DNA of 64,000 bases from Calonectria ilicicola (Eukaryota > Ascomycota > Sordariomycetes > Hypocreales > Nectriaceae). The translations under genes and the position numbers were made by a program. Under the pieces are notes generated by a model. The model worked only from the letters and a program-made list of their open reading frames with translations, ran no database searches and was not told where the DNA came from. Below, in pieces: positions 43,498 through 55,706 of the stretch. Each line of letters starts with the position of its first letter. Position 1 is the first letter of the stretch. Location of the stretch: NCBI GenBank assembly GCA_020809705.1, contig CP085825.1, forward strand, positions 310,001 through 374,000, written 5' to 3'.

Positions 43498-45911
43498 TCT
43501 GGACGTTTTTTTTTTCCTTTTCTTTTTTTAAAATTGGTAATTGATCTTGTACTGAGTAGTACTTGTTCAACTTAATCTTGATCTACCGACAGTCGTCGTC
43601 TCTATTTACCCGCCCTTGTGTACATGGTGCTCGTGCCTTCAACCCATATTTATACACCCAGAAATGGCCACCTCCTCACTTTATCCGACGCTTCTGGATC
43701 TCTTCTTCGGGAATATGCACCTCGCAACCTTCCTTATTTGTAAGTCTAAAAGTCTGGTCGGATTAAGCTGCTGCAGGGCGGGGAACGCGGGGACGAAGCT
43801 CGCGGGACCAGCCAGGGACCACTGCCAAACAAGCAGTATAAAAAAATCCGATGTGGGGTTGACAAGGAGCAAGAGTCATTAGCATCGTCAGGTGCCGGGC
43901 CGCGGGGTGTCATCGCATGGGCTGAGATTGAATACATTAGGCATAGTCGTGGCAGGGGTCTAGGGCCGAGGCACGGAAATATAAAAGTCGGGAGCGGAAA
44001 TGGCAGTTCACCACGGAAGAGATTGTCGAGAGATTCGGATATCTTGAGTTATTTAGTCCCTTGCGGTTAATTCTAACATTCTCGGGTGTCGATTTGGAAA
44101 TTCTTACACGAGGGCTGTCTAAACAATGTCTGTTGCTGAACATGCTGAGCAGTTTGGCCCTACCCTACACTTTCCCACTCCCCAATTCAATGTATGGCAA
44201 GTATCATATATGACATTCCTGAGAGACTCCCCGAAAATACAAAGCTGAACAAGCATGATTCATTGAAACGCGGCGGAATCGAGTGTAGAACAAAACGAAT
44301 ATAGCCTGGAGAACTAAAAAAAAAAAAAAAGGTCAGAAGGCTGAGCATAAGGCAGGTCAACGGCTCAAAGGGAAGGAAATTGGATAACACCTAATACTAT
44401 AAAATCAAACAAATATCATGAATATCACTAGGGCCGTTGGATCCAATGGTCTCTCACAAATAGAGCCTCAAAAACAGGCGAAAAACATTAATTGAAGACG
44501 TATGCCGTGATCCCCTTGGTTTTGAGACCAGAGGCCCTTTATCACTACGACTGGTGTTGCAGCCAGACCAACCAACCCGCTGACTGAAGCTAATTATTGA
44601 AAGGTCGAGGGTTCGAACCCACACCCCCAAGATATCACCATGAATGAAGAGAATTTGGGAGATTCTTCTTTCCCATAATCGTGATATGATGTGGCTAATG
44701 AGTGAGGAAATATGAGCACAGAGGTGGTAAACTGAAAACTCGAAAAGGCCACATACAATTCTGTCCGATTGGGTAATATCATGCTTTACAATCATAGAAT
44801 TAAGCTATATGGGCTGGAATCCGTAGCAAGGTGTAAGACTAAAAGCCTCGACGATGAATGGGCTCTCTGCCGCCTTGAAGATGCAATATTGTGCTTCGTA
44901 GGAGTTTTGGGTCCTGTCGCGCTGCATTTTATGTGATGAAAAATTGATGCCGACCCCAAAACCACAGGTGCGACCTTGAAATACCCTCAATGATTTGTTG
45001 ACTCAGTGAAATTCGCTCGACAATAAAATTTAATCGTCGTTCGTCATGCATACCGAGTTTGACAATTTTCTACAGCATAAATTCTTGACTATTCAAGAGG
45101 AATAACCCAACTGTTCAGTTTGGTGCGCCCGTTAGATTTTGAGGTTGCAATACAGGGTCGGAGGGCATTTTCGTGCTATGGAGCAGAGCAGGCTGTGTCA
45201 TGATACTCATATTTACCACAATAGACTTTTCTTGAGTAGCTAATGGGTGAGGCCTACTGACGGAAGACCCGGAAAATATGAAACAAAATGCAAATTGGCC
45301 AGCAGCGAATTTTATTGGGTTAACCAAATGTAGTGTAAATCTCTGGGGTTCAATTTTGGTTTACACTACTTCCATTCAAGGCTGATAATGCCATTTATGA
45401 CAGGGAGGCTACAGTGAGACCTTTGGAGCAAATCATAGTGAAACGTGCCCTGGAGGCGGTGAGCGCATGAGTCTGGATCCTCCGGCATGGCACTGCATCT
45501 AGCCCTTGAGCACATGCGTTTGAGTAAGCCCGAGACCTAAACTGCCTATCACAGATGGCCTCAAAGCTAGGACAATAAGCCAAATTTTCTAGAGTTGCTG
45601 CGATTGCCGGTGCACCAAAGAAATTGCTCGATAGGTGCATTCTGCATGGGGTTCATGAGAGACCATAGGGGTTTTGTTTCAAAGTTCCAAAAATACCAAG
45701 GTTCGGAAGGATTCGATGATTGTCGCCAACCAGTTTGGAACTAATTACCTGCTGCGTCGGCCGACGAAGGATTCGAGCTGCCGAATTGGGAACAGCATGT
45801 CGATCGTTAATCAGATGGCGAACAGCATAAATAAGTAGAACCCTCCTGTCTTGCAACTCCGAGTTTCAAAAGTCAGCTCGAGAAATAGCACGGGAACCTA
45901 CGCGCATCGCA
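43498..45911. other. Gene-free 2.4 kb region
   Basis: No domain-bearing frame was seen. A perfect GGGTTCGAACCC palindrome lies at about 44609-44620; it matches a tRNA B box but no cloverleaf can be drawn around it. A CATAAATAAG element at about 45827-45836 is a candidate TATA box for the next gene. Confidence 0.5.
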
Positions 45912-46828
45912 ATGACCCTCAAGGCGGTCTTATCCGGAATCATCGCCCTCATGGCCACCCCGGCCATGGCAAATGATGCGATACCATTTAGCGCCTTTGA
46001 GAGCAAGTGACGTTCCATTAAGCCACGCCAAGCGAAACAATAGGAGAATTTCTAACTCTGTGCTACCAGATGGCGGCCGTGATGCTGCTGTTGCCGCCGC
46101 TCCCATGTACCACTTCGGCCGTTCTTGGGGCCGCAAGCCCTGCTACCCTGAGGCTGCTGAGATCAACGGTCAGCAGGTTCAGGGTGTTGATTCCGACTTG
46201 TGCTTCTCGAACCAAAATGAAGGCTGTGCTGACCCTGGCGAGTGGAAGGGAGTCAATACCCCCGGGAACCCCTTTCCGGTGTATTATACTGTGAGACAAT
46301 GCAATGACAACGAATGGAGAGTGGCGTACAGCATCTACTTCAAAAAGGACTCGGGCCACAAAAATGATTGGGAGAACTCAATCGTCATCTGGAGTGGGGA
46401 CGATAATGGGCAATGGATTCGGTCTGGAACACTGCTTGGGTGGCACAGTGGCTGGGATTATATAAAGTGGGATCAGATACAAAACACCGTGAACGAGTAT
46501 GTGAAAATTCACCGCTGGTCGCACACATACACCGCTAACTTTGGATGCTAGCGATCATCCCCTCCTTCAAGGAGGTAACAATCTCAACCACGCCAAGGTA
46601 TACCAAGGCTTCTACTACCATCCAACCTTTTCAACAAGAAAGACATCCCTCAACACCTGTGCAAACACTCGGGACGAGTTCCGTTCGTGGGACTGGTACT
46701 TCCTCCCCGACGCTGACTGGTTGTACGACGGTGAGCTCATCAAGGACGGATGGGACTGGGGCAGTGCTGACACAAACCCCTCATCCCTCCGCAATGACGC
46801 CCGATGGATTTGTAGTCGTTCGGGCTGA
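45912..46828 (+). CDS. NPP1-domain (necrosis-inducing-like) secreted protein
   Basis: Exons are 45912-46002, 46070-46496 and 46552-46828, giving 264 residues in phase. The first exon encodes a signal peptide ending near ATPAMA. NPP1 features are VAYSIYFKKDSGHKNDWENS and the C-terminal FRSWDWYFLPDADW and DGWDWGSAD segments. Active plant-toxic members carry a GHRHDWE metal-site heptad; here it reads GHKNDWE, with Lys and Asn replacing Arg and the second His. The first intron (46003-46069) works in phase only with a GC donor (GCAAGT); the nearby GT leaves the wrong frame. The protein should be exported. Whether it is cytolytic, or has another role as in many fungi not associated with plants, cannot be told; the altered heptad argues against classic activity. 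Confidence 0.82.
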
Positions 46829-48025
46829 GCAATCGGAGATTTATGCAGTGACACTTCCTCGCAGGACACTTGTCTGCCTTTGAGTTGAAATTCTATTACG
46901 TATTTTATTCTCAGATGAAATCTGTATACAGTCTTCGTGCACCTGCGGGATTTTTCTAGGAGCAAAGAAGTGCGCTTGACCAGTGCACAGCACATCCACC
47001 ATGTTGTAATGTTGTGCTTCACTAAACTACAATCGTATGCCTCCTGGCGGGACCATAGTCTCCCCCCAACAGCAATCAAGTGACAGTGACAAACTGATAC
47101 AATATTTTGTGTAAAAAGCAAGAAGAAGAGGATGTGCATGGAAACAAGGAATATGATGGTAAAATATGGTACTCTCACAATGTTCATCTTCTACCCCTCT
47201 CAAAGCCGATCTCTGTACCACTTTCAATAGCTTTTTAGTGGAGGAAACCCTATTAAACTTCATTATTTGCTATTTATGATGAATAATTATTTTTCTAGGG
47301 TACGAGATGCTTAACGCCCAGACACACACTCCTCAAGCTGCTAAGTTCTCGCTAACTTATTAAAAGTCTACAAAAGGCACACACACTGCAGCCGGAGGCA
47401 CCATTTAATATAAAACACCACTCTAATACTAATTAAACTGTTTGTATTTACCAATTTAATAATCGCGGGCGACTTAATTGCATGAATATTGTTTGCATGC
47501 ACGATATCCAAATTGAAATGAATAGGACTGGTCCTAGACCGCAATTCTCAATGCATATCACGGTAACCGTAGACTTAGTTGTACAGCATTGCTGCCCGAT
47601 TCGCGAACTGAGCCATATCAGTAAGAGGCCCCCCCCCCCCCATAGCCTCATTCTCGCCTGTCTCACAAATGGATCAGAAGGAATCTATTTTCATAGCACA
47701 GGCAGCAGTTCAACGGGCATATTTCTATCATGTGGTACGTGTCTGATATAAAGCACACTGAAGGCTGTGGATGCTCACGGTTACCTGATTTCGTTTAATT
47801 CCCCAATCAGGCTGACTGTGATCCCCTGACACGGTATATATGATATGCACACCAGTTGGCAGCAACGAAATGGATGAGGCTGTGGGCTTATCGTTCCACC
47901 TCAGAGTCGTGATGGAATTGGCTCCTCTAAACTGGCCCCTTTCTCAGGAGTTGATTTAAACTGCAGTCTTTTCTATTCACCGTCCTGTGTACGCCAAGCA
48001 AATTTTCCGTCCGCAGAACATCAAC
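46829..48025. other. Gene-free region with a poly-C tract
   Basis: AT-rich DNA without a recognisable gene. A run of 13 C residues lies at 47628-47640. Confidence 0.5.
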
Positions 48026-50074
48026 ATGCAACGGAGAAGTCGCTTTCATCGCTTAAAACAGGCTGGACTCTGGTTGTGGTATGGAACTGACAAGTCCAAC
48101 CAAACTGGCCAAGCATCTCCTCTGCCAACAATATTTGGACCTCATTCATCAGAACCTAGGACTACAATTGAAGAAAATGCACTTTCAGAGAGAGTGAGCA
48201 GTAAATTGATTGAACTTCTGGTAAATAATAGCGAATTCAATCATGGGCCGATGATGCTTTTGGATCATATCGTTGACTTTTGCGCCAATGTTGATATTTC
48301 AAGCTTCATGTCCAGAAATTCTAACCTAGTGTCCGAGAACATTGCCATGGTTGATATTTGGGCGGATGGAGTTTATTGTTTCAATGGATCTGTCACTGAG
48401 GATAGACTGTACAGTGCACTGCTAAATAAGGTCGGGCTAATTTTGTCCGCTCACTACAACCTATTCCCATTACCCTAACTTCACATAGGACTCAATAATA
48501 TCGCAAGGGGCAGCTGCCTTGGGAGTGAGTCAGGATATAGATCGACAATATCATATTGCTGGGCCACAAAAGCCAAGCCACCGATCAATGTAAGCCTTAA
48601 ACCTCTTCTCGAGAATCTTCTAAACTGATGATGAAGTTTTGTTATCAATCCAACCCCCCTGGCAGCAGCGGCCCTACTTGCCACTGCAGATCCCCATCAT
48701 GTACAGGGATTAATGGATCTTTTACGGCGATATCTGTTCTCCGAGAATTTTATTGGGGAAATATTTGCGGTGGGTTTCTTGAAACGGCTTGAGTTTATCG
48801 TACATTGGGGATTAATATTTGAGCAGACTGGCAGGAAAGCTTGTTTCCAGCTTGCCTTCGACGTACCTTTTCACGCTATCAGGAAACTACCGCCGCATAA
48901 TCTGTTGAAAGATTACCGGGAGAGAAAACCTGGAATACCTTTGAGGCGGACTACTGATTTGCGGTTTCTCTCAAGGAGAAACGAATCAGCACCAACTCAA
49001 GGTGATTATCTGTTTGAAGCACAGACATCAATCCTAATTATTGGGACTGATACAAGTTGGAGTGTCTATTCATTTGTTGATACATATTTCGACATTGATT
49101 GTCAAGGAGAAAGCATCGGGCAAGTATCAACAAATAAGAGACATTGAATATACCCGATATATCGATCCCATATCCATGGCAGACAACGACATTCATATTT
49201 CGACGCTAGATCCGAAATCCTACTTTGCTATCGTTATGGAGCCTCGAGTACGAAAGCAAATCTGCCTTGAAACGAATCACGTGGTATCTTGGATGCAAAA
49301 AAAGATTATGACCTATGTAAGTTTTGTTTGGCTCGCTTTCATTCCTAGATGGATCAGTATGGGAGTGCATGCTGATGAAACAAATGTCAGATACAAACAT
49401 GCCCAATTACCACCAAGAATGGATCAGGTCCTCCAAATGCTCAGTTATATGATGTACTGGAATCCCTGGAATCGATAACTGAAGCTAAGGATGTTTTATT
49501 TCAAATAACTCGTACCCTGGAGAGAACGATACATCAGTGGGAATTATGGAACAGAGGCTGCGCTATCTCTGAACTAAAATACACTGCATCTGAAATTGTT
49601 CTGGAAATAAGGGGCCAGTTTACAACCCTTGAACATTATCTCGCGCAGCTGAAAGACCTTGAGACTCTATGTGATCGCTACGGACACAAGGTAAACATGA
49701 AATCCATCGCTTTATAATGGTTATGTTGATATTTGATTAGTTAGAGACTATTTTGAACAATCAATCTCGTTCTCAAGCACATAAAAACGCACTATACGCA
49801 GAAATTACGTTTTGCATAATGCTCACGGTAAGTCTGGTTTGTCATTCGTAATCTTGTTGCTGACATATCATGTGTCTACTTAATTAAGACTTGTCCAGTA
49901 TTGATGGCTTGCGCCATGATGTCTGTGAACACGAACGCGGTCCCGTTCGGCATAAATAAATGGTCCATTTTTTGGGCACTGCTTTTATTTGCGTCATTGA
50001 TATGGATTCCAGTTGCAATAATTCATGCACGTCTTTCAATGGGATATCAACGGACGGCTTTGAAATCTCATTAG
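48026..50074 (+). CDS. Hypothetical protein with C-terminal membrane helices
   Basis: I do not recognise a named family. A seven-exon model closes in phase: 48026-48430, 48489-48528, 48666-49100, 49183-49316, 49418-49690, 49741-49827 and 49889-50074, 519 residues. It shows HHVQGLMDLLRRYLFSE, GTDTSWSVYSFVDTYFD, and a coiled-coil-prone stretch (SELKYTASEIVLEIRGQFTT). NNQSRSQAHKNALYAEITF then leads into two hydrophobic segments, the last SIFWALLLFASLIWIPVAII. The helix-plus-two-membrane-segments end recalls fungal proteins with a CorA-like tail. The donors at 48529 and 49101 (GTCAGG, GTCAAG) are weak and were chosen by phase, so those junctions are less sure. An upstream in-frame Met is at 47987. 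Confidence 0.65.
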
Positions 50075-51470
50075 CTTGGAAAGATTTAGATGACTGAGGG
50101 CAAAATACACCAAGGGTAGCGATGGTAGAATAAAATGAGCTTGGATTTTATCACCGAAACTAGTTAATTGAAAACTACTAAAGGAAGACTCAAAGCTGAA
50201 TCGAAATTGCAGAAGTAGGAGAAAGCTTCCTGGCCTTGTATTTGCAGTGGAGCTTTCATTGTAAAGACAGGAGCTGCAAATGGGCCAAACAATCATGCAA
50301 TGTGTTGATGTCCCCTTCTGGCTTGATGACTCGACTGAGGTCTTTGGACCTACACCATAAAAATCCCAATATCACAATGAATGCACCTATAGTGAGTGCA
50401 ATAAACGCAGTTGGGGACGCTCATGGGAAAATAGTAATTCGGCAGGCAAGAACAGCAAAGCCATTTTCGCATAGCTCTCTTTTCAGGCTACATTGAAATT
50501 AGTATCAAAATCCGAGCAAAGTAGTAATCATATGTTGATGCAAATTTTGTATGGTTGGTGGTAGATCATGTGCAGAAACATACATCGGAAGGTTGTTGAT
50601 CAGCGTGAAGCTGCTCATGAGCCTTAAGAGTGGGGCAAGTGCCATTGGTATCATTTTGAGACGACATGGTAAATCTGTGGTTATCAGAAGATGCTGGAGA
50701 TTTTGAGTCGTAGATGGTTCGATATTGTTCGATAATGTTGCATTTTGGAAGGGCGAATTGATTATTTTATAGGTGGGATTACGTGAGGCAGAGGAATGAT
50801 TCATCAAGAATGGCAAAATGATCATTTGATGAACAAGTGAATCATATGATTGATCAATGGACAGGCATCCGGCTTTTTCCTTTTTTTATTTTTTTATCTG
50901 CTTCCCTGAGACTTCTGTTGGCTTGAACCGCGAGTGTATCACTGTCTGAACAGCGAGATAGTCATTATAACGGAGACTTAATAATCCTAAATACATTGAT
51001 TTGTACCATAGAAAATTTGAGTATTTACCTCAACGCCATCACTATGAGAAGGGTACTTCGTCATCGACCATTTGCATAAATTTAATACCAGAGAAGAAGC
51101 CAACAAAAAATAGTCTAATCGTCGCCAAAGAATCCATGTTACATAGAACGCGTGGATATAGTATATTGGGAGCGATAAATTGAGGCGCTGATCAAAGGAC
51201 TGATGACTGTCACTGATCATGTCAAGCACTGGAGTATGGGGTAATGAAGGACCAGCATGGCTGTAGGGTCTGTCAAAAAACAACGATGACTATCTTGTTT
51301 GGCTGGAAACTTGTATTCTACAATTCATTAGACAATAAAATCTCGCAGTTCTGCTACTATGAGCAAGCGGGTTTACCGCACGATTCGCGTTGCTGTACAG
51401 CCAGACGAATGACGCGACGTATGCTTCGCTCAATATCAGATCAATGGCCACCATGATTCTAGCTACCATT
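50036..51470 (-). pseudogene. Possible decayed membrane-protein gene (DUF3433-like)
   Basis: Several minus-strand fragments in different frames look protein-like. Around 51450-51300 there is VAIDLILSEAYVASFVWLYS followed by NANRAVNPLA and then a stop. At 51283-50987 there is a second piece with PIYYIHAFYVTWILWRRLDY. At 50440-50240 there is IVILGFLWCRSKDLSRVIKP followed by GDINTLHD. Order and hydrophobicity recall fungal DUF3433 membrane proteins, but stops and frame changes separate the pieces and I found no splice pattern that joins them. Identification is tentative; it partly overlaps the 3' end of the preceding plus-strand gene. Confidence 0.3.
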
Positions 51471-52720
51471 GGTGCTGCGGTGGGATTGCCTAGCCATTCT
51501 TGGCTAGGTTGATGCGCATTCGTTTTGGGGATGGTGTCGTGCTGTGAGGCACTATCCTCTTACGTAACAGGACTGGTCAAAGCCACTTGTGTACAGGAGG
51601 GAACAACTAGAATGCCACTGAAGGCGAGGAAGAGAGAAAAGAGAACAGTGATTTATGGCATTTAAACTCGTGTTTAGATCGTATCATGAATGATGATCGA
51701 TGATACTTCCTTTTGGTTCAGAGTGCATCCCTGACTGTCCAACCTTCAGTGTACGGCTGTTTGTATTTACCCACAAATACTGCAACTTGACAAAGAATCA
51801 AGGCTGGGAGATTTCAGTCGTCTTCTTGTTCCATTGTTCCACGGATAGAAGTTGCTGTCCAATGGATAAATGAAGGGTGAGCAAGCCCACTGTGCTAAGG
51901 ACGGGACCTGGCGTCTTTGGAACTACTCGGCGAATAATAATAGCACCCTGCAATGTCCGGTATGTTCAATTATGTTCACTGAGAAGGTGCCAAGGAATGT
52001 GTAGTGCCGGTATGACACCACGCTTACAACCTACTAATGCCTCAGGGAGGATTCTCATGGATGATCGCTACCCCCGACAACGCTTTGCCGTTCATTGAAC
52101 TCTTTCCCCCTTTCTATTTATATCAACATTACTTCTACTTTCTTTCTCCTTTTATTTAATTCTTTTCCCCGAAGCTTATTGAGGCACGCTCTTCGCCATC
52201 CCAACTGAATAGGAGGAAATCAAAACAAATTGTTGACTCAGCTGTATCAGTCTAACGCTGAAGCTACTATCATAAATCACCGATGATCTAAGTGCGCTTG
52301 GAGATTTCTCATCTGAGTCGATCGTCAATACCGCGAGTCAACTTCACCTACCAAATCCATGCCCATGTGACACTCCGTGTCTAGAACTGGTTAAAGCGAG
52401 TCACGCAGACGAGACCATACTACAATTTCCGATGGCGACGATACCACAGACTCTACAAAAGGGGTTTGGCTGGACAAACAGATTATTACTTGGAAAAACG
52501 ATTGCTATAGTTGCTCTGTTTAGATTGGCATGTTGAATTATCCAATTAATAATCTTATCTCCTATCATGTATTTTCTCTGGTACATTAACCAGTTGGGTG
52601 TAACTACATACTGGCGAAGGAACATAGCCTTCTGAACCACAACAAAATAGAAATAAGCAGGTGGGCAGAACCCTGGTGCTTAGCTAATAACGAAAAAATG
52701 GTTCCATAGACCAACTGAAT
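50075..52720. other. AT-rich region with a decayed gene and no intact one
   Basis: Apart from the relic described at 50036-51470, no coding frame was recognised. T-rich tracts occur at 50876-50898. Confidence 0.45.
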
Positions 52721-54745
52721 TTACCAAACCGTACCCTTGGTCTGAGTACCATGGGTGGCCTCCAGCTTTCGAACGTTGATGTTCTTCCACATGAAAAGGC
52801 AGCCAAGACAGAGAGGAATAAAGGCCACACCAGTGATAACCATCTTCCTCTGAACATCACCATAAGCACCAACGATGGCATCGCGGATGGGGTCACCGGG
52901 TTCGTACGACATCTGGATGGTAATGTCTCCATAAATGGTGGCCCACTGGTCCTTGACATCGGCTGGTAGCCTCTCCTGAAGCTGGACTGGGAAGATGTTG
53001 GTCCACAGAGCACCGGCAATGGCAAAACCAATGGCAGCACCGATTGAACCGAAGAGACTAAAGAGGGCGTTGGTAACGGCAATCTCCTGGTGAGTAACAG
53101 ACGCCATGATGGCTAACTGGGCAGTGAGAGCCCAGACACCACTGTAGACACCGTTGAACAGCTGGCACATGACGAGGTAGCCAACCTTGGTTTCGGGAGT
53201 ACGGAAGTGGATGAGAAGGGCTGTTCCAAGGACGGCAAATGGGATAACACCAATGGAAGGCCACTTGTAGGTTCCGGTGTAATGGACAAGACTGTTTACG
53301 AAGTTAGAGAGAAACCTTAAAAGGCAATGCAGCCACACTTACAGTCCGACGAATGGTCCAATAACGGCAGCCATGAGCGAGAGACCGTTCAAAACGTAAC
53401 CGGAGTCGGCAATGCTCAGTCGGTGAACAACCTGGAGATAGGAGCCGTAGTATGCATCCCAGCAACTGAATACGATTAGTATCCAAGTTGAAATACCCGA
53501 AGGAAACTTTTACTCACAAGATGGAGCAAAACATCAAGCCATTGATCAAGCAAGCACCGAGAATAGTGGGGTTATAGAGATACTTGAAAGGAATGAAGGG
53601 TACGGGAGAGAAGAACTTTTCCCAGATAACAAAGGCCACAAGCAGGAAGAAGCCAAGAATGATCATGGCAATGATGTATCCAGACTTCCAGCCCTTGGGG
53701 GCGTAGCTAACCAGGTTGAAAGGCAGGAGAAGCAAGGACCATCCGGCAATGATGAGAAGCATGCCGAGGGCTGTCAGGTATTTAGTTAGGCGCTCATCAA
53801 GAGGGGACTAGAAGATGTCATACCATCAAATTGAACAACGTAGTACTTGATAGAATCCCAAGTAGAGCGCTGCTTGGGGCGCTTGGGGTAAAGACCCAGT
53901 GCGACAGCCTTGCGCTTGCTCCAGAGGAAAATGACGGCGACAGGAATGCAGAAGAAGACCTGGATGATCAGGAAGGCACCAAAGGCCCAGCGGAAGTTGA
54001 CATTGATGTAAAACAGCTCAGCAATTCGAGGTCCGGCAAAGGTGGTGGCGATGATGGGGGTATAGTTGATACCAAACATAATCATTCGGTTTCGGAGCGA
54101 GGTGATGTCGGCCAGAATGATCAGAACAACGTAGCCGATTCCCAGGTGACCGACCCAGTAGAGAGTGTGAGCGGCGGCATACATTTCCACGTTGGTGGAA
54201 GTAGCCTTGAGGATGATGCCAATGACAACGAGGAGGAGCATGAAGAGGAAACCTTCGACTCGGCCCCAGATATCAATGACCTTGGCAATGAAAAGGTTGC
54301 ACACACCACCAATGATGGTGGCAACGATACCAGTGGTGGCCAAGAGACCATGCTGGCTAAAAGCTGAAGTGATATAGGGGATCAGAGAGCCCTGCACAGA
54401 CTGTAGAAGCTGGTCGACGAATGAAACGAGATAGAGCCTGATTCTTTTGTTAGAAATCTTTGGGCATGGTGGAAACATGGGTGAGACTTACAGAACAAAC
54501 ATGACGACCAAGATCTTCTTGTCCCAAACGGTAGTGATTGCCTCAACGCGCTTCACACCTTCCTGTTTTTGGGCCTCCTCATCGCTGAGATCAGGCTTCT
54601 CATCGTTGTTGGCTTGGTTGTGCGAATTGTTCTTCTCAAGATCTTCTGGAACCTCCCTCTGGAGATCCCTTCCAATCTCCTTTGCGAGATGGAGGGGATC
54701 CTCGCCAATTGGCGTGGAGGACAAGGCGTTGACCGTGGTGGCCAT
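52721..54745 (-). CDS. Siderophore-iron MFS transporter (SIT/ARN family)
   Basis: Exons are 54745-54492, 54437-53824, 53770-53518, 53465-53343 and 53291-52721, all in phase, giving 604 residues. After about 75 charged residues come the SIT-family helices: VLLYLVSFVDQLLQSVQGSL, ITSAFSQHGLLATTGIVATI, and GYVVLIILADITSLRNRMIM. FINVNFRWAFGAF-like, CWDAYYGSYLQVVHRLSIAD and the MFS-typical LFSLFGSIGAAIGFAIAGAL follow. The last two helices end in FMWKNINVRKLE. These plasma-membrane symporters import ferric siderophores. Two ATCTGATAA motifs upstream (55217-55225, 55698-55706 on the reverse strand) suggest iron repression by a SreA-type GATA factor. No siderophore synthetase is in the window, so it may serve exogenous siderophores. 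Confidence 0.93.
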
Positions 54746-55216
54746 GATGGACCTCGGGGCTGGGAGAAAAAGACGTTGTTCTGCGGGGGGGAGAAGAACG
54801 TCTCAAGCCGATAAGACAACAAGGCTGGGATGGAGAGGTAAGAGCCGAGACATGGCGATGGACGGGGTTTAATAGATTCTCTGGCGTACCATGAGATGCA
54901 TGAAGCAGCCGCTAGGCTTTTGCCATCCACGCTCAAAACGCCATGCTCAAGGGCCGGACTGAACTCCCACGTTCAGCAGCAACTAGCGGAGTGGGATGTG
55001 ACGAGCCAGAAAGCGCGCCACCCCATGCTAGCCTCGCTTCAAGCATCCCTCCATCAATGGTTGCATTCGCTCCAAGGGTCTGCGGGGTCGTTCCAGTTCG
55101 GTTGTTCTCGGCGACGGCCGTCTATTGGCCGTAGATTGATCAGCTTCGGTGCGTGTGCCAGACGGAGATGGGGACAAAAACGCCACTGATCAGCGGTCCA
55201 GACTTGAGCTGTTGTC

Positions 55217-55225
55217 TTATCAGAT
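55217..55225 (-). promoter_or_regulatory. SreA-type GATA site
   Basis: TTATCAGAT reads ATCTGATAA on the gene strand, a perfect match to the ATCWGATAA consensus known for iron-responsive GATA repressors. It lies about 470 bp before the transporter ATG. Confidence 0.6.
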
Positions 55226-55697
55226 GATCGAGATAAAATAAAAATAAAAAAACCTTTCATCTGTGTGAGCTTGGCAACCCCCCCCCCATTAGTACGTAGC
55301 ACGAAGAGGCTAGCCGTCCAATGACGGAGTGCACCACGGCATCTGTTCAAGCCACTATGTCCCTAACAAGAAAGCATTTCCTTTATGGAGACAGCTGCCA
55401 TGGGCACTCCGTGTGCGGAGACCAGAGTCTCAACGCGATCAAGCAGCCGTCAAATGCACGTTGGCCGTGATGGACCGGTCATCTGGTCCCCACCAGGCAC
55501 ACTGGCATCCTTGCAGTCGTGCTACTGCCCTACATGCTGCTGGCTTGTGGATAAGCGAATCGGACCCCGAGCTGCCAGTTTATGGCTCGCCCAGGAGCAG
55601 TCGAGTCGAGTTGAATCGAGTCCTACTGTCTGTATGTACGTACTAAGCCCAAGTCTGTCCCCGCTCCCGCGCCCTGTTCAGCCTCGAGAGCGCAATT

Positions 55698-55706
55698 TTA
55701 TCAGAT
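55698..55706 (-). promoter_or_regulatory. Second SreA-type GATA site
   Basis: An identical TTATCAGAT lies about 950 bp before the transporter ATG, in the same orientation as the first. Confidence 0.5.

Noticed and set aside
44609..44620. GGGTTCGAACCC, resembling a tRNA B box
   Set aside because: It is a palindrome. T-stem pairing fails on both strands and no A box or acceptor stem fits.
45735..45815. tRNA-like segment with TTCGAG and a possible anticodon stem
   Set aside because: The candidate stem has a nine-base loop and no T or acceptor stem can be paired.
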